Source of the DNA: Colocasia esculenta
Taxonomy: Eukaryota > Streptophyta > Magnoliopsida > Alismatales > Araceae
Direction: 5' to 3'
DNA length: 64,000 nucleotides
Assembly (NCBI GenBank): GCA_014218235.1
Contig: CM024766.1
Span: 71,351,207 to 71,415,206, forward strand
The notes under the pieces are model-generated. The model was not told where the DNA came from, made no database searches, and saw nothing but the letters and a program-made list of their open reading frames with translations. Positions 22,613 through 32,979 of this stretch are shown here, one piece after another. The translations under genes and the position numbers were made by a program. The first letter of the stretch is position 1. Each line of letters opens with the position of its first letter.

Positions 22613-24124
22613 AAGCTCATCTACATTCATACTCCTCGCTCTCAGAATATCTTGGCCAATGCCCTGGCATCCCTAGCCTCCTCTCTCTCCTTCCCTCTCA
22701 ACCGCAGCGCTGAGACAATCACTGTCCAAAGGTTAGAAGTGCCCTCCACTCAAGATCCTTGGTTCATTAACCTTAGGAGCTCATTGGTGTTGAAGGCAGA
22801 GAGAAAGGAAGCGAAGGAGATAATGCTCGTGGAACTAGGAGAAATGATGGAAGAAGAAAGACCATGGTATCATAAGATCGAGCAATATTGCAAGGACGAC
22901 ACCTTCCCAGAAGAAGTTGAAGCTGAGGATAGGCGAGCCATCCGTAGAACGTCATTAAGGTATACCATCGTCGGAGAAGTGCTGTACAGACGCGCTCTAA
23001 ATGGAATGCTCCTCAGGTGTTTGTCAGATGAAGAAGCCTGGAAGGTAGTGGAAGGATCCCATTCCAGTGAATGCGGTGGACATGTGAATAGCCAAATGTT
23101 GGCTAAAAAGATCATTAGGCAGGGCTACTATTGGCCAACCCTAGAAGAAGATTGTGCTATCTACATTCGTAGGTGCGTCAAATGCCAAGTCCATGCCGAT
23201 AAAATCCATGCTCCGTCTTCCTCCTTGCATCCACTATCTTCCCCTTGGCCTTTCTCAATGTGGGATTTTGATATCATCGGCCCCCTTGGTGATCCTAACG
23301 CTCAAGTGAAACAAAAGTCTTTCATCCTTACTGCCACTAAGTACTTTACCAAGTGGGCCGAAGCTGAAGCATTTGCAGAAATCAAAGGCTCGACCATGTG
23401 CAGGTTCGTCATGAAGAATATTATCTCACAGTTCGGAGTACCAAGCGGCTTCATCACCGACAATGGACCCCAATTTATATCACAAGAGATTCAGGACCTA
23501 TGTAAGAGATTCAACATTTTCTTGCATCATTCGTCTTCGTATTACTCGCAGGGCAATGGCCAAGCCGAAGCCACAAATAAAACACTTTTGAAAATTTTAA
23601 ATAAAACTTGTGAGTCTCATAAGTTTGCTGATTGGCCTGAGAAATTGATTGAGGCTTTGTGGGCCTATCGAACCTCCGTCCGTACACCCACCGGGCAAAC
23701 TCCTTTCTCACTTACCTATGGGATGGAGGCGGTATGTCCACACGAGATCCTCATTCCTTCATTAAGAGTTCAGCTAGACAAAGAACTTAATCCCGATGAA
23801 CGTCGGGAGGCGTTACTTTCACAGCTAGAACTCTTAGATGAATGATGTTTGGCCGTGGCCGATCATGTACTTTCATATCAAAATAGACTCTCAAGATCTT
23901 TTCAAAAGAAAGTAATTGAGCGCAAATTTTAAGAAGGAGACATGGTCTTGAAGCGAATTTTCATAAAATCTAGAGGTTCAAGGTCCAAATTGCAAGCAAA
24001 CTGGGAAGGGTCGTACGTCGTTAAGGAAGTGTACCCTGGGAACACGTATAGGCTAGTTAATGCCGATGGTGAGGAGTTTTCTCACCCGTGGAATGGGTTG
24101 TACCTTAAAAGATTCTACCCATAA
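22613..24124 (+). pseudogene. Element B integrase, stops near the C-terminus
   Basis: The long frame 22652-23845 holds the HHCC region (SECGGHVNSQML ... CVKCQVHADK), then WPFSMWDFDIIGPLGD (first catalytic Asp), ITDNGPQFIS (second Asp) and GQAEATNKTLLKIL (Glu). Stops follow at 23843-23845 (TGA) and near 23930 (TAA). At the TAA, element A has a CAA codon. The final frame (23942-24124) has RGSRSKLQANWEGSYVVKEV and ends with the C-terminal region typical of the group. This is one of the best-preserved pol segments in the window but is not intact. Confidence 0.88.
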
Positions 24125-25417
24125 TAAAAAGTTTTCAATAATGACATCGTTTTGCAAAAGAATGTCAACGGCCGTGTGTCTTATTCCTTTTCAGTTGTTG
24201 TCAAATAACTTCTAGGTTCAGTCACACACACAACACGGCGACCCAAGGTCAATTCCCCTTTGTTAGTGGTGTTCCTGCTTAGCCCTAGTGTATGGGAACG
24301 AAGGTCAATGCTCTTCTTGCTCGGACAAGGTCTAGGGGCAAGAGGTTGCTAGCTTATAGACAAACAAAGGTATAGATCATGTGTATGAAGTCTCAAAGAG
24401 AGACGACCAATTTCAAAAAAAAAGAACGAAATAATGAACAAGAGAAATGAAATGATGAAGGTAGGGGCATGTCAAAGAGTGGCAGTATAGTTCCCCGCGG
24501 GATGCCCTTGATCCCGGTCGTACGCATGCCCCAATAAAAAGAGAAATAATGGCCATAAAGTCTCTGGACAACAGACGAATTCCACATGTGACATACCCTT
24601 TGCGAGTCATGCGAGTCAGTGTCCTCAGCCCCAAGACCAATGTCTTATCTCATTACATGTCTTCCTATCCCTACTAATGACCAGAGAACCCATGCGCATG
24701 GTCTATGTTGGAACATTAATAACTAGGGGCAAGCAGCCTTAGAGAAGCTAAGCACAAATCACGCTGTGCTTAGAAGATATTTGACGAACCTAAGAACGGA
24801 AGCGAGACCCATGGTCAAATCACTCAAATGCAAGCGGTGTCATAATCAGAAAATCCCAAAATCCAAAAGAAAAAAAAAAAGAAAATCTCAAAATCCAAAA
24901 AAATCAAAAAATCTCAAAATCCAAAAAAAATCAGAAAATCTCAAAATCTAAAAAAAAAATCAAAAAATCCCAAAATTAAAAAAAATAGAAAATCTCAAAA
25001 TCCAAAAAAAAATAGAAAACCCCAAAATACAATGAAAAATCTCCAAAATCTAAAAAAAATGTGTGTACATATCATCTTCTTTTAGCATGCATTATTTTAT
25101 TTCCTTCATTCTTTGCCTATTTAATAAGGCTCCGCCCCTTGACAGTTACAAAGTTAAAGTCATTCCTACTTAGCGCAAGGGGCGGAGCTGAAGAACAGAT
25201 CTAACCTGTTTTGCTAAGTGTGCAGAGACAGGAAATTTTGAGAATGGACGCAACGGTATACTCAAGTACTCTCTGTCTTTCTCTCATTCGGATCTTGCCT
25301 CACACTCGTGACAATTGCAAAATCAAGCATTCATGAACATTGGCGTAAAATGAAAAGATCCACTTGGAGATAAACCATATGTACAAAGATAAGAGGGGGA
25401 GGTGGCTCACAATCTCC
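24125..25417 (+). other. Non-coding region after B integrase, A-rich in the middle
   Basis: No gene is visible. It includes a low-complexity tract (about 24846-25060) of AAAATCTCAAAATCC-like units, matched on the minus strand in A at 5990-6085. It also includes a conserved stretch with GCATGC and CCGCGGG near 24495-24535 that A shares. The plus-strand pol and the minus-strand PMD gene converge across this region, so it probably contains both 3' ends. Confidence 0.5.
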
Positions 25418-28311
25418 TCACTGACCTCCACCACTCTCCCCAGAACCCTCCTGTCTATTTAGTGGGGGTGGCATTTCACCGCCACCCCTACCACTCTGTG
25501 CACTTGCCTCACCCTGACGGCGCCTCTCCTCCTCCTCGTTCCTCTAGCGACTGGAGGAACCCGCCAAGTACTGCCCAACAAAAGCACCAGTCGCTCTGCT
25601 GGCGCTCGCCCCGCTCCTGCTCCTGCTATGTGAATGGCCTATGGTCGTTATCACCTTCTGCAGTCCTCGCGCGAGGGTCTGCTGCGCCTGCAGGTCAACA
25701 CACAATCAAACGAGCTCCTCCTGGTCCACTGACGACCCCTGCACCTGCAGTGTCACCAGCTCCCTCGTCACCTCAGTCACGCGTGCCTCAGCTGCCTCCG
25801 CTCGGATGTGCAACTGATTTCTCTCTCCTGCCACAGAGTCTACCTGCCCCTGTAGCTCGGTAGCTCGGTCAGTGGCGGCCCGCAGTGCTATCTCCTGCAT
25901 ATGAGCAATCAAGTCAGTGCCGAATTAAACAATTTTCAAACATTTAAGTCACTGTCATACTTACCCTCTCAGCCAGATCCGCCTGTGTCTCCTCGGCTCT
26001 CCTCACCGCCGCCGCCAGTCGATCTTCCAGATCTGACTGGGAGCTCCCTGCTACTCCAGAAGAGGAAGCGTCAGCCACTGCTGCTCTCCTCACTTGCTCT
26101 AGCTCCCTCCACTGTACAAGCAACACACGTTAGTCTATCAGTTTAGCTATTTTGGGGGAAGGTACTGAAATCTGAGTAAGTACTTACCAGCTGCTCTGCC
26201 TCACGCTAGGCTGCCTCTCGGTCCTGCATTTCCGAGTACAGCAGGGCCCGAAGCGATGCCGTCTCTCCAGCCAAGTCCACCTGCAAATCGTTTCCAAACC
26301 ATTAGCTCAATCTCATAAGAAATGATTCGCAAGATTGGGGTTTAAGTGTTTACCTGGCGCCGAGCACTCTTATAAACCTTTCCACCGTACTTCAAGGCAT
26401 ATGCCTGAAGGTACGCGTCATTCGTGGTGGCACTGGACTTGACCCCCTTGCCCCGGCACTCCCAGATCTGAATCTGCTCCTTTGCCTGCTCTCACCAATC
26501 TGTGGTGTCGTGCAGTCCCCGGAAACTCCGACCGGGCCTCGGGGTCCGATCTTGGCTGGGGAACTCCACTGCACTCTGTCGAAGCCCAAGCGATCGCTGG
26601 CACAAGTGCAAATGCAGAGGTAGCACGAGGTTGAGTGCATGCACCCACACCGACCTACCAAAGTAGGGGCGGGCCTGCACCAACCAGGGTTGTCCCTCAT
26701 CTCCCTCCTCCAGGTACGACTGCCACACCACCTGCACACCAAAGTACTTGATTAGTTGCCGAGCAATTAACTGAAAACATTGGAATTTAGAGAGAGAGGT
26801 TCGGTCACTTACATCTAGCTGAGGGTAGTAGTCAATGGCCTCCTGGAGAGATGCCAACTGGTCGCTCAAGGTGCGCGTGTCGCGGCATGGGTCCCAGCGG
26901 CGAGCTATGGGCACGAGGTCCGGTCGCGCCAAGATCCCCCTCCTCAAGGTCGGGAGGTGAAGGTAAGTCCAGACCTGCAAAAGAAAGAAGGCAGTTTGAT
27001 CACAGTTCGAAGCAAATACATTGAGTAAAGGGGTCAAAGGAGATAAGGGTACCTGGAGAAAAGAGAAGAAGCCACTCGTAGACGTCTGTCGCTCTGAGGC
27101 GCTCAAGCTATCGAACTGATGCACCAAAAATGCAGCCCCCCAAGCATAGCCGCCCACCTCGTCTAGCTCCTCCAGAAGTGGCAGGAATTGGCAGTGGACT
27201 GCGTCACCCCTCGTGGCAAACAAAAGTCTGCCAAGGAAGAGGATGAGGAAGCGATGCAGGTCCAGGTCTGCCTTTGCCCCTAGCTCCTCCGCCAGCACTG
27301 CTCGGCACCCTCAGGTTAACCTCTGCAGCTGCTCGTCCACTGTTTCCCCCACTTGCTTGCCCACATCATACAACCCTAAGCTCTCCTGCAGTGCAACTCT
27401 AGGGACAAGAGAAGACCTCACCTCTACAGTCAAACCTAGAAGTCTATGGGCTAACTCGCTATACCCGGGGTAAGTAAATCCGCTCATAGGGCACCCATAC
27501 ACTCTCAACCCCGTGACCTGGCTCACATCCTCAAGGCTGGGGATCATGTGCCCCCATGGAAATATGAAGGCGGTCACCTCCGAATCCCACTTGCTGCACA
27601 GGGCCTCAGTGAGAGCGGGGTCCGGCCTCATCCTATCCATCCTGAGAATTTCCCCGAAGCCCATGCCCTCTAGTCTCTCTCTCTAAAAGGTGGGGAAGGC
27701 CAAATAGACTGCTAAGACCAGAAGCCATGAGACCCGGGCCCTCATTTCTCCCTGCAATCAAGTTAGTCAAAAAAATCAGTTAAGTTTCTGGACTCTCGGT
27801 TGATGTCGCGATGGCCAAGTGGGCCGCGACCATGTCGCGACGCCTCGATGCGCCGCGACTTGGTCGCGTCGCCCCCTTAGACCGTCACCATATCGCGTCG
27901 GCCTTTGTCGACACGACAAGGTCGCGCCCCGCTGACCCGTCGCGACAACTGGTGTCACGACGGATCGGCATGTCGCGTTCTCAGGCGTAAACCGGCCGGA
28001 GCTTCCCCTATCTAGCGGCCTTTTCTTTTAGGCATCACACCCTACAACTGCCCTCTGGGAGGCCTCCTCTCCCTTCCCACACAATCATTCAAGGATTTAG
28101 GGTCATTTTTACTTACCATCTTCATCGCGTCCTCCAGTGCCTTCCTCGCCGTCTTCACGTCCACGGCTGGGACCTCATCCTCCTCCTCCATCTCGATCTC
28201 AAGCACTGTTTCTTCCGCTGGAGGTGCCTCCGCATGCCGCCGAGAGCTCCTCCTTTCCGCTTGCCTCTTCCTCCGGGATGAACCCGCACCACTATCGCCG
28301 CCCCCTTCCAT
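25418..28311 (-). pseudogene. Antisense plant mobile domain (PMD) gene with coiled-coil tail, 7 exons
   Basis: I place seven phase-0 exons on the minus strand: 28311-28117, 27751-27053, 26974-26813, 26731-26354, 26280-26188, 26111-25965 and 25894-25418 (717 codons), each joined at GT...AG borders. Exons 2-4 carry the PMD signature: SKWDSEVTAFIFPWGHMIPS followed by LEDVSQVTGLRVYG, then FLILFLGRLLFATRGD, then GGYAWGAAFLVHQF, then VWTYLHLPTLRR. Exons 5-7 encode a Glu/Arg/Ala-rich coiled coil and an RS- and Gly-rich tail. Exon 1 is short, Arg-rich then acidic. Six in-frame stops (27683, 27311, 26492, 26206, 25706, 25544; lowest base given) disable this copy. PMD proteins occur in host genes such as MAIL1/MAIN and in transposons. 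Its role in the element is unknown; regulation or anti-silencing is possible. Confidence 0.8.
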
Positions 28312-28771
28312 TGTTGAGCAAGCGGTTGAGTGAGTGAGAGGATTTGAGGGGGGGGGTTGAAAGGGAGAAAGTGAGTGGGAGTAGGAGAGTAGAAAAGTGA
28401 GAGAACTAGGTAAGAAGAGTTTGAAAGCACAAAAGGGGGAAGAAGGGGGTCGTTTGCAATTTTGAATCCTCGGGTGAGGACGCGACACAGCGGGGTGTCG
28501 CGTTAAGGTCGCGTCAATAGGGTAGGTCGCTACCTTGTCGCGACCTACTACCATGTCAGTACCTTTACGCGCCCTCCCGCTCTATTGCGACCTTAAGGCG
28601 ACATAGTTGGTCGTCGTGTCACTAACAAAACACAGTGTGCAGGAAGCAAAACTCTATTTTTTATTCATTCAAATCTTCAAGCTACAATGTTCAATTATTC
28701 CTACGTTCAAACAAACGCAATTTCCTACCCTAATTACCATCTAATGTCAATGCCTACATCAATCACATCAC

Positions 28772-30203
28772 TCAAGTCTCCAGTGCTGCTGGCAGAAGTT
28801 CCTTCAATGCCTCAAGGTATTCCTGTGTCACGTCTTCATCTTCTACCACCTCGGCCTGAATAAAACTCATGGCGCATCCTTCCCAGTGAACGATGGCGCT
28901 CCGCACGTCCCGTTCATCCTGCTCATCTCCCCTCTTCCTCACTTGAATAGGTGGGTAATGTGGAAGGAAGGGAACCACTGTGTGAGCCGCTCCACACTGT
29001 AGATAGCAACGATCCGGATTGTAGAGAACTAATGCTTCATCACCTAGAAGTCGGAGTGCTAGTCTGAGGTGCTGCGGTAAGTAGACAGTCTTGTTGTGGA
29101 GGAAGTGTGGGCGCATGTCAAACTCCGTCACGGTCATCTTCTTAAGATAATCGTGCCAGTCCTTCAACCCCTTCACTTGTGTTGTCTTGCACCACGCTTG
29201 TGGTGTCATGTAGAGAGGCTCACCGATGAATGCAAGGGGATGATGCAGCATGGTCTTGCACTCGGTGAAGAGGGTATCCATGGCCCGGAACTGTATGTGC
29301 ATACCTATCCACAGCTCGAGGGCAACAACAGAGCCGTAGAAGGGACCTCCAGTGGCTGTAGAGGTAAGACCAGTATATAGGTAGCCAAGGACAGCCTGAC
29401 CAATACTCATACCTTCCGAGACGGAGTCAATTATGCTCAGATTAGCAATGGAGATAACACCGTCTTCAGCTGGGAAGAGAATGACGCCACAAATGCAGAT
29501 GGCGGCTGCTTTGGCGATGGCGAGATGGTTCCCGATCTTGCGTTTGCACTGGGAGATGATCCACTGGGTAATGGGAAGGAGATGCACCTGTGTCCGGCTG
29601 GTCATGGAATGCAGATCGGTCTTCCTAGTAGTGATCTCCCCGAGGATGCTCCACGCATTGATCGGTGCCACGGTATGAGAGAGTGCAAGCTCCTCCCCCT
29701 TCTGGTACCTCGGGAGACCCAGCATGATCTCCAATTCTTCTAGCAGGATGGTCGCCTCGAACCCGGGGAAGATGAACGTGTGAGTCTAGGGATGCCACAG
29801 CTCCACTAGTGCAGTAATGTTGTCTCATACATGCACGATCTTATGGTATTGCTTGGCCAGCACAAGCACGCTGGACAGTCCCCACTCCCGCAAGTGGCAA
29901 ATGGAAGGAAGCGGAAGCAAGTCGACCATGGGGTTCAACCACGGTACTTTAGAAAATCGCCTATGGCCCGGGAGAATCTAGGGTAAGAGGAAGAATAGGG
30001 GGAGATTGAGAACAGAATAAGAAATAGAAGTGGGTAGAAGAAAAGTTGGAGAGGGGAAATTTGCTTACCTGGATATTTGGGCGTGCGCATACATGCCCGG
30101 GCACGGAGGAGAGACACTGGAGCTCCGCATGTGATTCTCGGGCCGCCTTGGGACCGACATAAGGTAGAATGTCCTCCTGGAAGGCAGAATAAGTTCTCTT
30201 CAT
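28772..30203 (-). pseudogene. Antisense DUF7745-like gene, 2 exons
   Basis: Exon 1 (30203-30069) begins MKRTYSAFQEDILPYVG. A 91-nt intron with GTAAGC...CCTAG borders leads to exon 2 (29977-28772), phase 0, 447 codons in all. Exon 2 has the pattern ITALVELWHP, one stop, THTFIFPGFEATILLEELEI, MLGLPRYQKGEE, which resembles DUF7745 proteins found in plant genomes near retroelements; these share the look of the PMD core (a WDP/FxF...PTLEEL motif). Two in-frame stops (29827-29825 and 29788-29786) disable it, while the last 320 codons are open. It lies 460 bp upstream of the PMD gene on the same strand. The family call is by eye and moderately sure. Confidence 0.6.
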
Positions 30204-30263
30204 GGCTATAGGAGAGAGAAAATCAAAGAGAATTTGAGAGAGAGAGAGCTGTGGTAAGGAGCC

Positions 30264-30272
30264 CTATTTATA
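30264..30272 (-). promoter_or_regulatory. TATA box for the antisense genes
   Basis: On the minus strand TATAAATAG lies 61-69 bp upstream of the ATG at 30203, a normal plant distance once a short GA-rich leader is allowed. A TCGCGA-type motif cluster sits upstream at 30415-30505. Together they suggest that the antisense genes have their own promoter rather than depending on the LTR. Confidence 0.6.
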
Positions 30273-31541
30273 GAGTTCTAGGGGGGAGTAATCCATCCCA
30301 ATCCCGTAACTAAGTATTAGGATAAGATTAGAAGAGGTTTAGGGGTCCTATTAGGAATCTAGAAGTCTTAGGATAGAGATAAACACAGACTTTCTGCATT
30401 TTTTGGACTATGTTTATGTCGCGACGCCGCGATATGCCACGTCCAGTTCGCGACATGGCGGGATGTCGTGACTATGTCGCGACCCCCAGTTGTGTCGCCT
30501 CTTTCATTTGAATATCATTTTTGTGTATGCGCTTAGTTTGTGTCCTTATTTGGGTTGTTTGTATATATGTGTTGTTATTGTGTCATTATTTCTTTGCTTC
30601 GTTAAAAAAAAATCAAAAAATCAGAAAATCACGAAAGAAGGAACGTCGCAGGTGAGTCAGGTAATGTATTTCTATCCCTACTCCTCGCATTACTATATGG
30701 TATTTTATTTATTATATCGCTTCAAGGACCGGCTGGTTCTCAATGTGCTCTAGGATTTGAGTTCCCCTTTACCAAAAACAATGATAATCTAGGTGCACAT
30801 TGTTAATCGTTGGATAGGCCATTAGGTTGGGTAAGTTTAGGGACGATGGATTCAGGCCTACACTGCGGTTGTAGGTAGTTTCTTGACCCGCTCTTACTGC
30901 GGCTTAACATTATTATCCTTGATCTATTTTCTATTTTCTCTTTTCTTTGCATTTGTTTTGATGATTTCCTTTCTTTTAGCCCAGCATGCATCATGTAGGT
31001 CTTTGAGCTTTCATAACTCATCCCTGGCTAATGGTGAGCCCTTGTGGAGTGCCCAATCATTCTTCATGTTTCAAACAAGAAATCCTATTCCATTCCGAAT
31101 CGGAAGGTTTGCCTCCGAGCAAGTTACTCTTGTCAGTTTGTTAAGAACTTCCATGTCTGGATTCTCTATCCAATTTTCATCTTACTCCTATGATCCGCTT
31201 TGGTTGCGAACCGCTCCCAGAACAGACTCATGAGTTACCTGCCTGGCACGCACAAGTCCCTCAAAAACGAAACCTGCAAGCCAATCGGCTAGGGTACCTC
31301 TCAATCGGGAGGTTGATTGTCCTTTTATTTCTCCTTCTCGTCCAGACTCGTGCTTTTCTTTGCATTCTATTTGAGCAACTAACTCGGGGCTTTCATGAAG
31401 ATTCCAGTCGCTTGTTGGTTAGGTCGGGTGTCTCTTTACCTTGACTCCTATTTTTCGGTCCACTCCGCATCATTTCTGCTTCGCCGTCACTTCATGACAC
31501 CTTCGTTACACCTCCGCTTGCTCCCTTGCAAAGTAGGAGTC
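30273..31541. other. Region between antisense promoter and B 3' LTR
   Basis: It contains the CG motif cluster 30415-30505, an A-rich stretch near 30605-30635, and otherwise unremarkable sequence with short open frames that have no recognisable domains. I see no gene here. Confidence 0.5.
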
Positions 31542-31555
31542 AAGGAGGGGCAATC
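31542..31555 (+). promoter_or_regulatory. Polypurine tract of element B
   Basis: AAGGAGGGGCAATC directly abuts the 3' LTR start TGTAGACACC. This is the usual plus-strand primer in LTR elements. Confidence 0.8.
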
Positions 31556-32979
31556 TGTAGACACCCGATTCTGGCTTATAAGCCAAACTACATTTCTTGT
31601 TAACTTAGTAAGCCCCTAGTTGGTCACTCACCTTGAGCCCATCATTAGCCTTGCTTTGAGCCCATTAATAGCTCAATTCCCATAAATATCACGTCCACTG
31701 TCTTTTAAAAGAAAGAGTCCATGTGCCTTAAATGCCTATTATTCTCCCATGTGATTGATCAATATTTTGAAAATAATCGATTTCCATTAACGCGACGTAT
31801 CGTGGCGCCGCATTCATCTTTTCGCGCCTCCCTTGGCCGTCGCGACAGCCCATGCATACCCATGCACGTGGCTTCATAGTCGCGACAACTAAGGCCGTCG
31901 AGTTCATTTCGGTCGCGTCCCTACGATGTGTCGCGACTTCAGCCGTGGCAACAGCCTCTGCAACCACCTCCACTTTATCCTCCCATGGCCTTATCTCTAT
32001 CCCATGCATCCTCCCAACTCCCATGGTCGCGGTTTGGGGTTGTGGGAGACTCTAAGAACCCCTTTGGACTCTCCCAATCTGGATTTAATGACATTTATCC
32101 TTTATTTGGGGTATTTATCACTTAAAATGGGATATTTTCTCTCTCTAAGTATATATAAGCAAGGTCTTCCCCTTCAGAGAAGAGGGAGCCCCATTTTTCA
32201 CCCCGAAGGACTATCGAATTTTCCTTAGATCTAGACTTAGCCTCGCAGCCCTCCCTTCTCCTCTCTTTTCCTCACATTCTCCACCTTAAAACTTGTCCTT
32301 TTGCACATCTATGGATCTTGGATCGTGAGGAGGATGACTCTCGCCATTCCTTGGAGCATCTGAAGCATCTCAGCACGCCATTGCACGCCAGGGAGTCGCC
32401 CATATGGGGCTCTTTCTCTTCTCCTCCCTCTTTCTTCTTCCTCCTTCTTGCATGTTGTTTTATTTCTAGATAGATTGCATTCACCCTTCTTCCCACGTTT
32501 TTATACACCCTAGGGGTTTAAAATCCACCCCAAGTTCGTTCCCTCCATGTTACTTCTTCCTCTTTTACTGTTGGATGGATACTCCACTTAACAAGTTCTA
32601 ATAGGATCTTTTCTTATTTTTGTTGTTTTGGCAGGCACTCAAACAAGATCTCACGAGGAGATCTTGTCCTCTGGCCGGCTAGAGGACAGGAAGAAGGTCC
32701 TACCCAACTTCTCCCGCATTGTAGAGAACGCGACGGGCATTGGCGACACGACAGGAAGACGCGTCCTAAAATCATGATGCGTTATCAGCATCATCGCGAC
32801 GGGTTACAACGTCGCGACACCAGGTCCGCCCTCTGTTCTCTTTCCCTTTTCCTAGTATAGTTAGCCCATTCCTTCCTCTCATTAGGCAACTATATTAGGT
32901 GGTGATCACACCCCTTTCCATGCTATTATAGCTGACACATGTTTGTGTGTATTGGGGGCACACAATCCCCGTGATTACA
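31556..32979 (+). repeat. 3' LTR of element B
   Basis: Same length (1424 bp) and order as the 5' LTR, with scattered substitutions only. CG motif clusters recur at 31790-31945 and 32715-32820. The end ATTACA is followed directly by A's gag on the minus strand. Confidence 0.9.

Larger units (their letters stand above)
13245..32979 (+). mobile_element. Element B: 19.7-kb Tat-type Ty3/gypsy retrotransposon with antisense genes
   Basis: Two direct LTRs of exactly 1424 bp (13245-14668 and 31556-32979), each starting TGTAGACACC and ending ATTACA, flank 16.9 kb. The plus strand codes gag, protease/G-patch, RT, RNase H, second RNase H and integrase (15897-24124). Downstream, on the minus strand, are two intron-containing genes (25418-28311 and 28772-30203), then a polypurine tract. 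In the first 240 bp I counted six LTR differences (about 2.5%), so the insertion is not very recent. The flanking 5-mers (CGCTA and CCCCT) do not match as a target duplication. Extra genes between pol and the 3' LTR are known in plant Ty3/gypsy elements. Confidence 0.9.

Noticed and set aside
25402..25863. 153-codon plus-strand frame
   Set aside because: Shadow of the antisense PMD gene's last exon, which has coherent coiled-coil and RS/Gly-rich coding on the minus strand.
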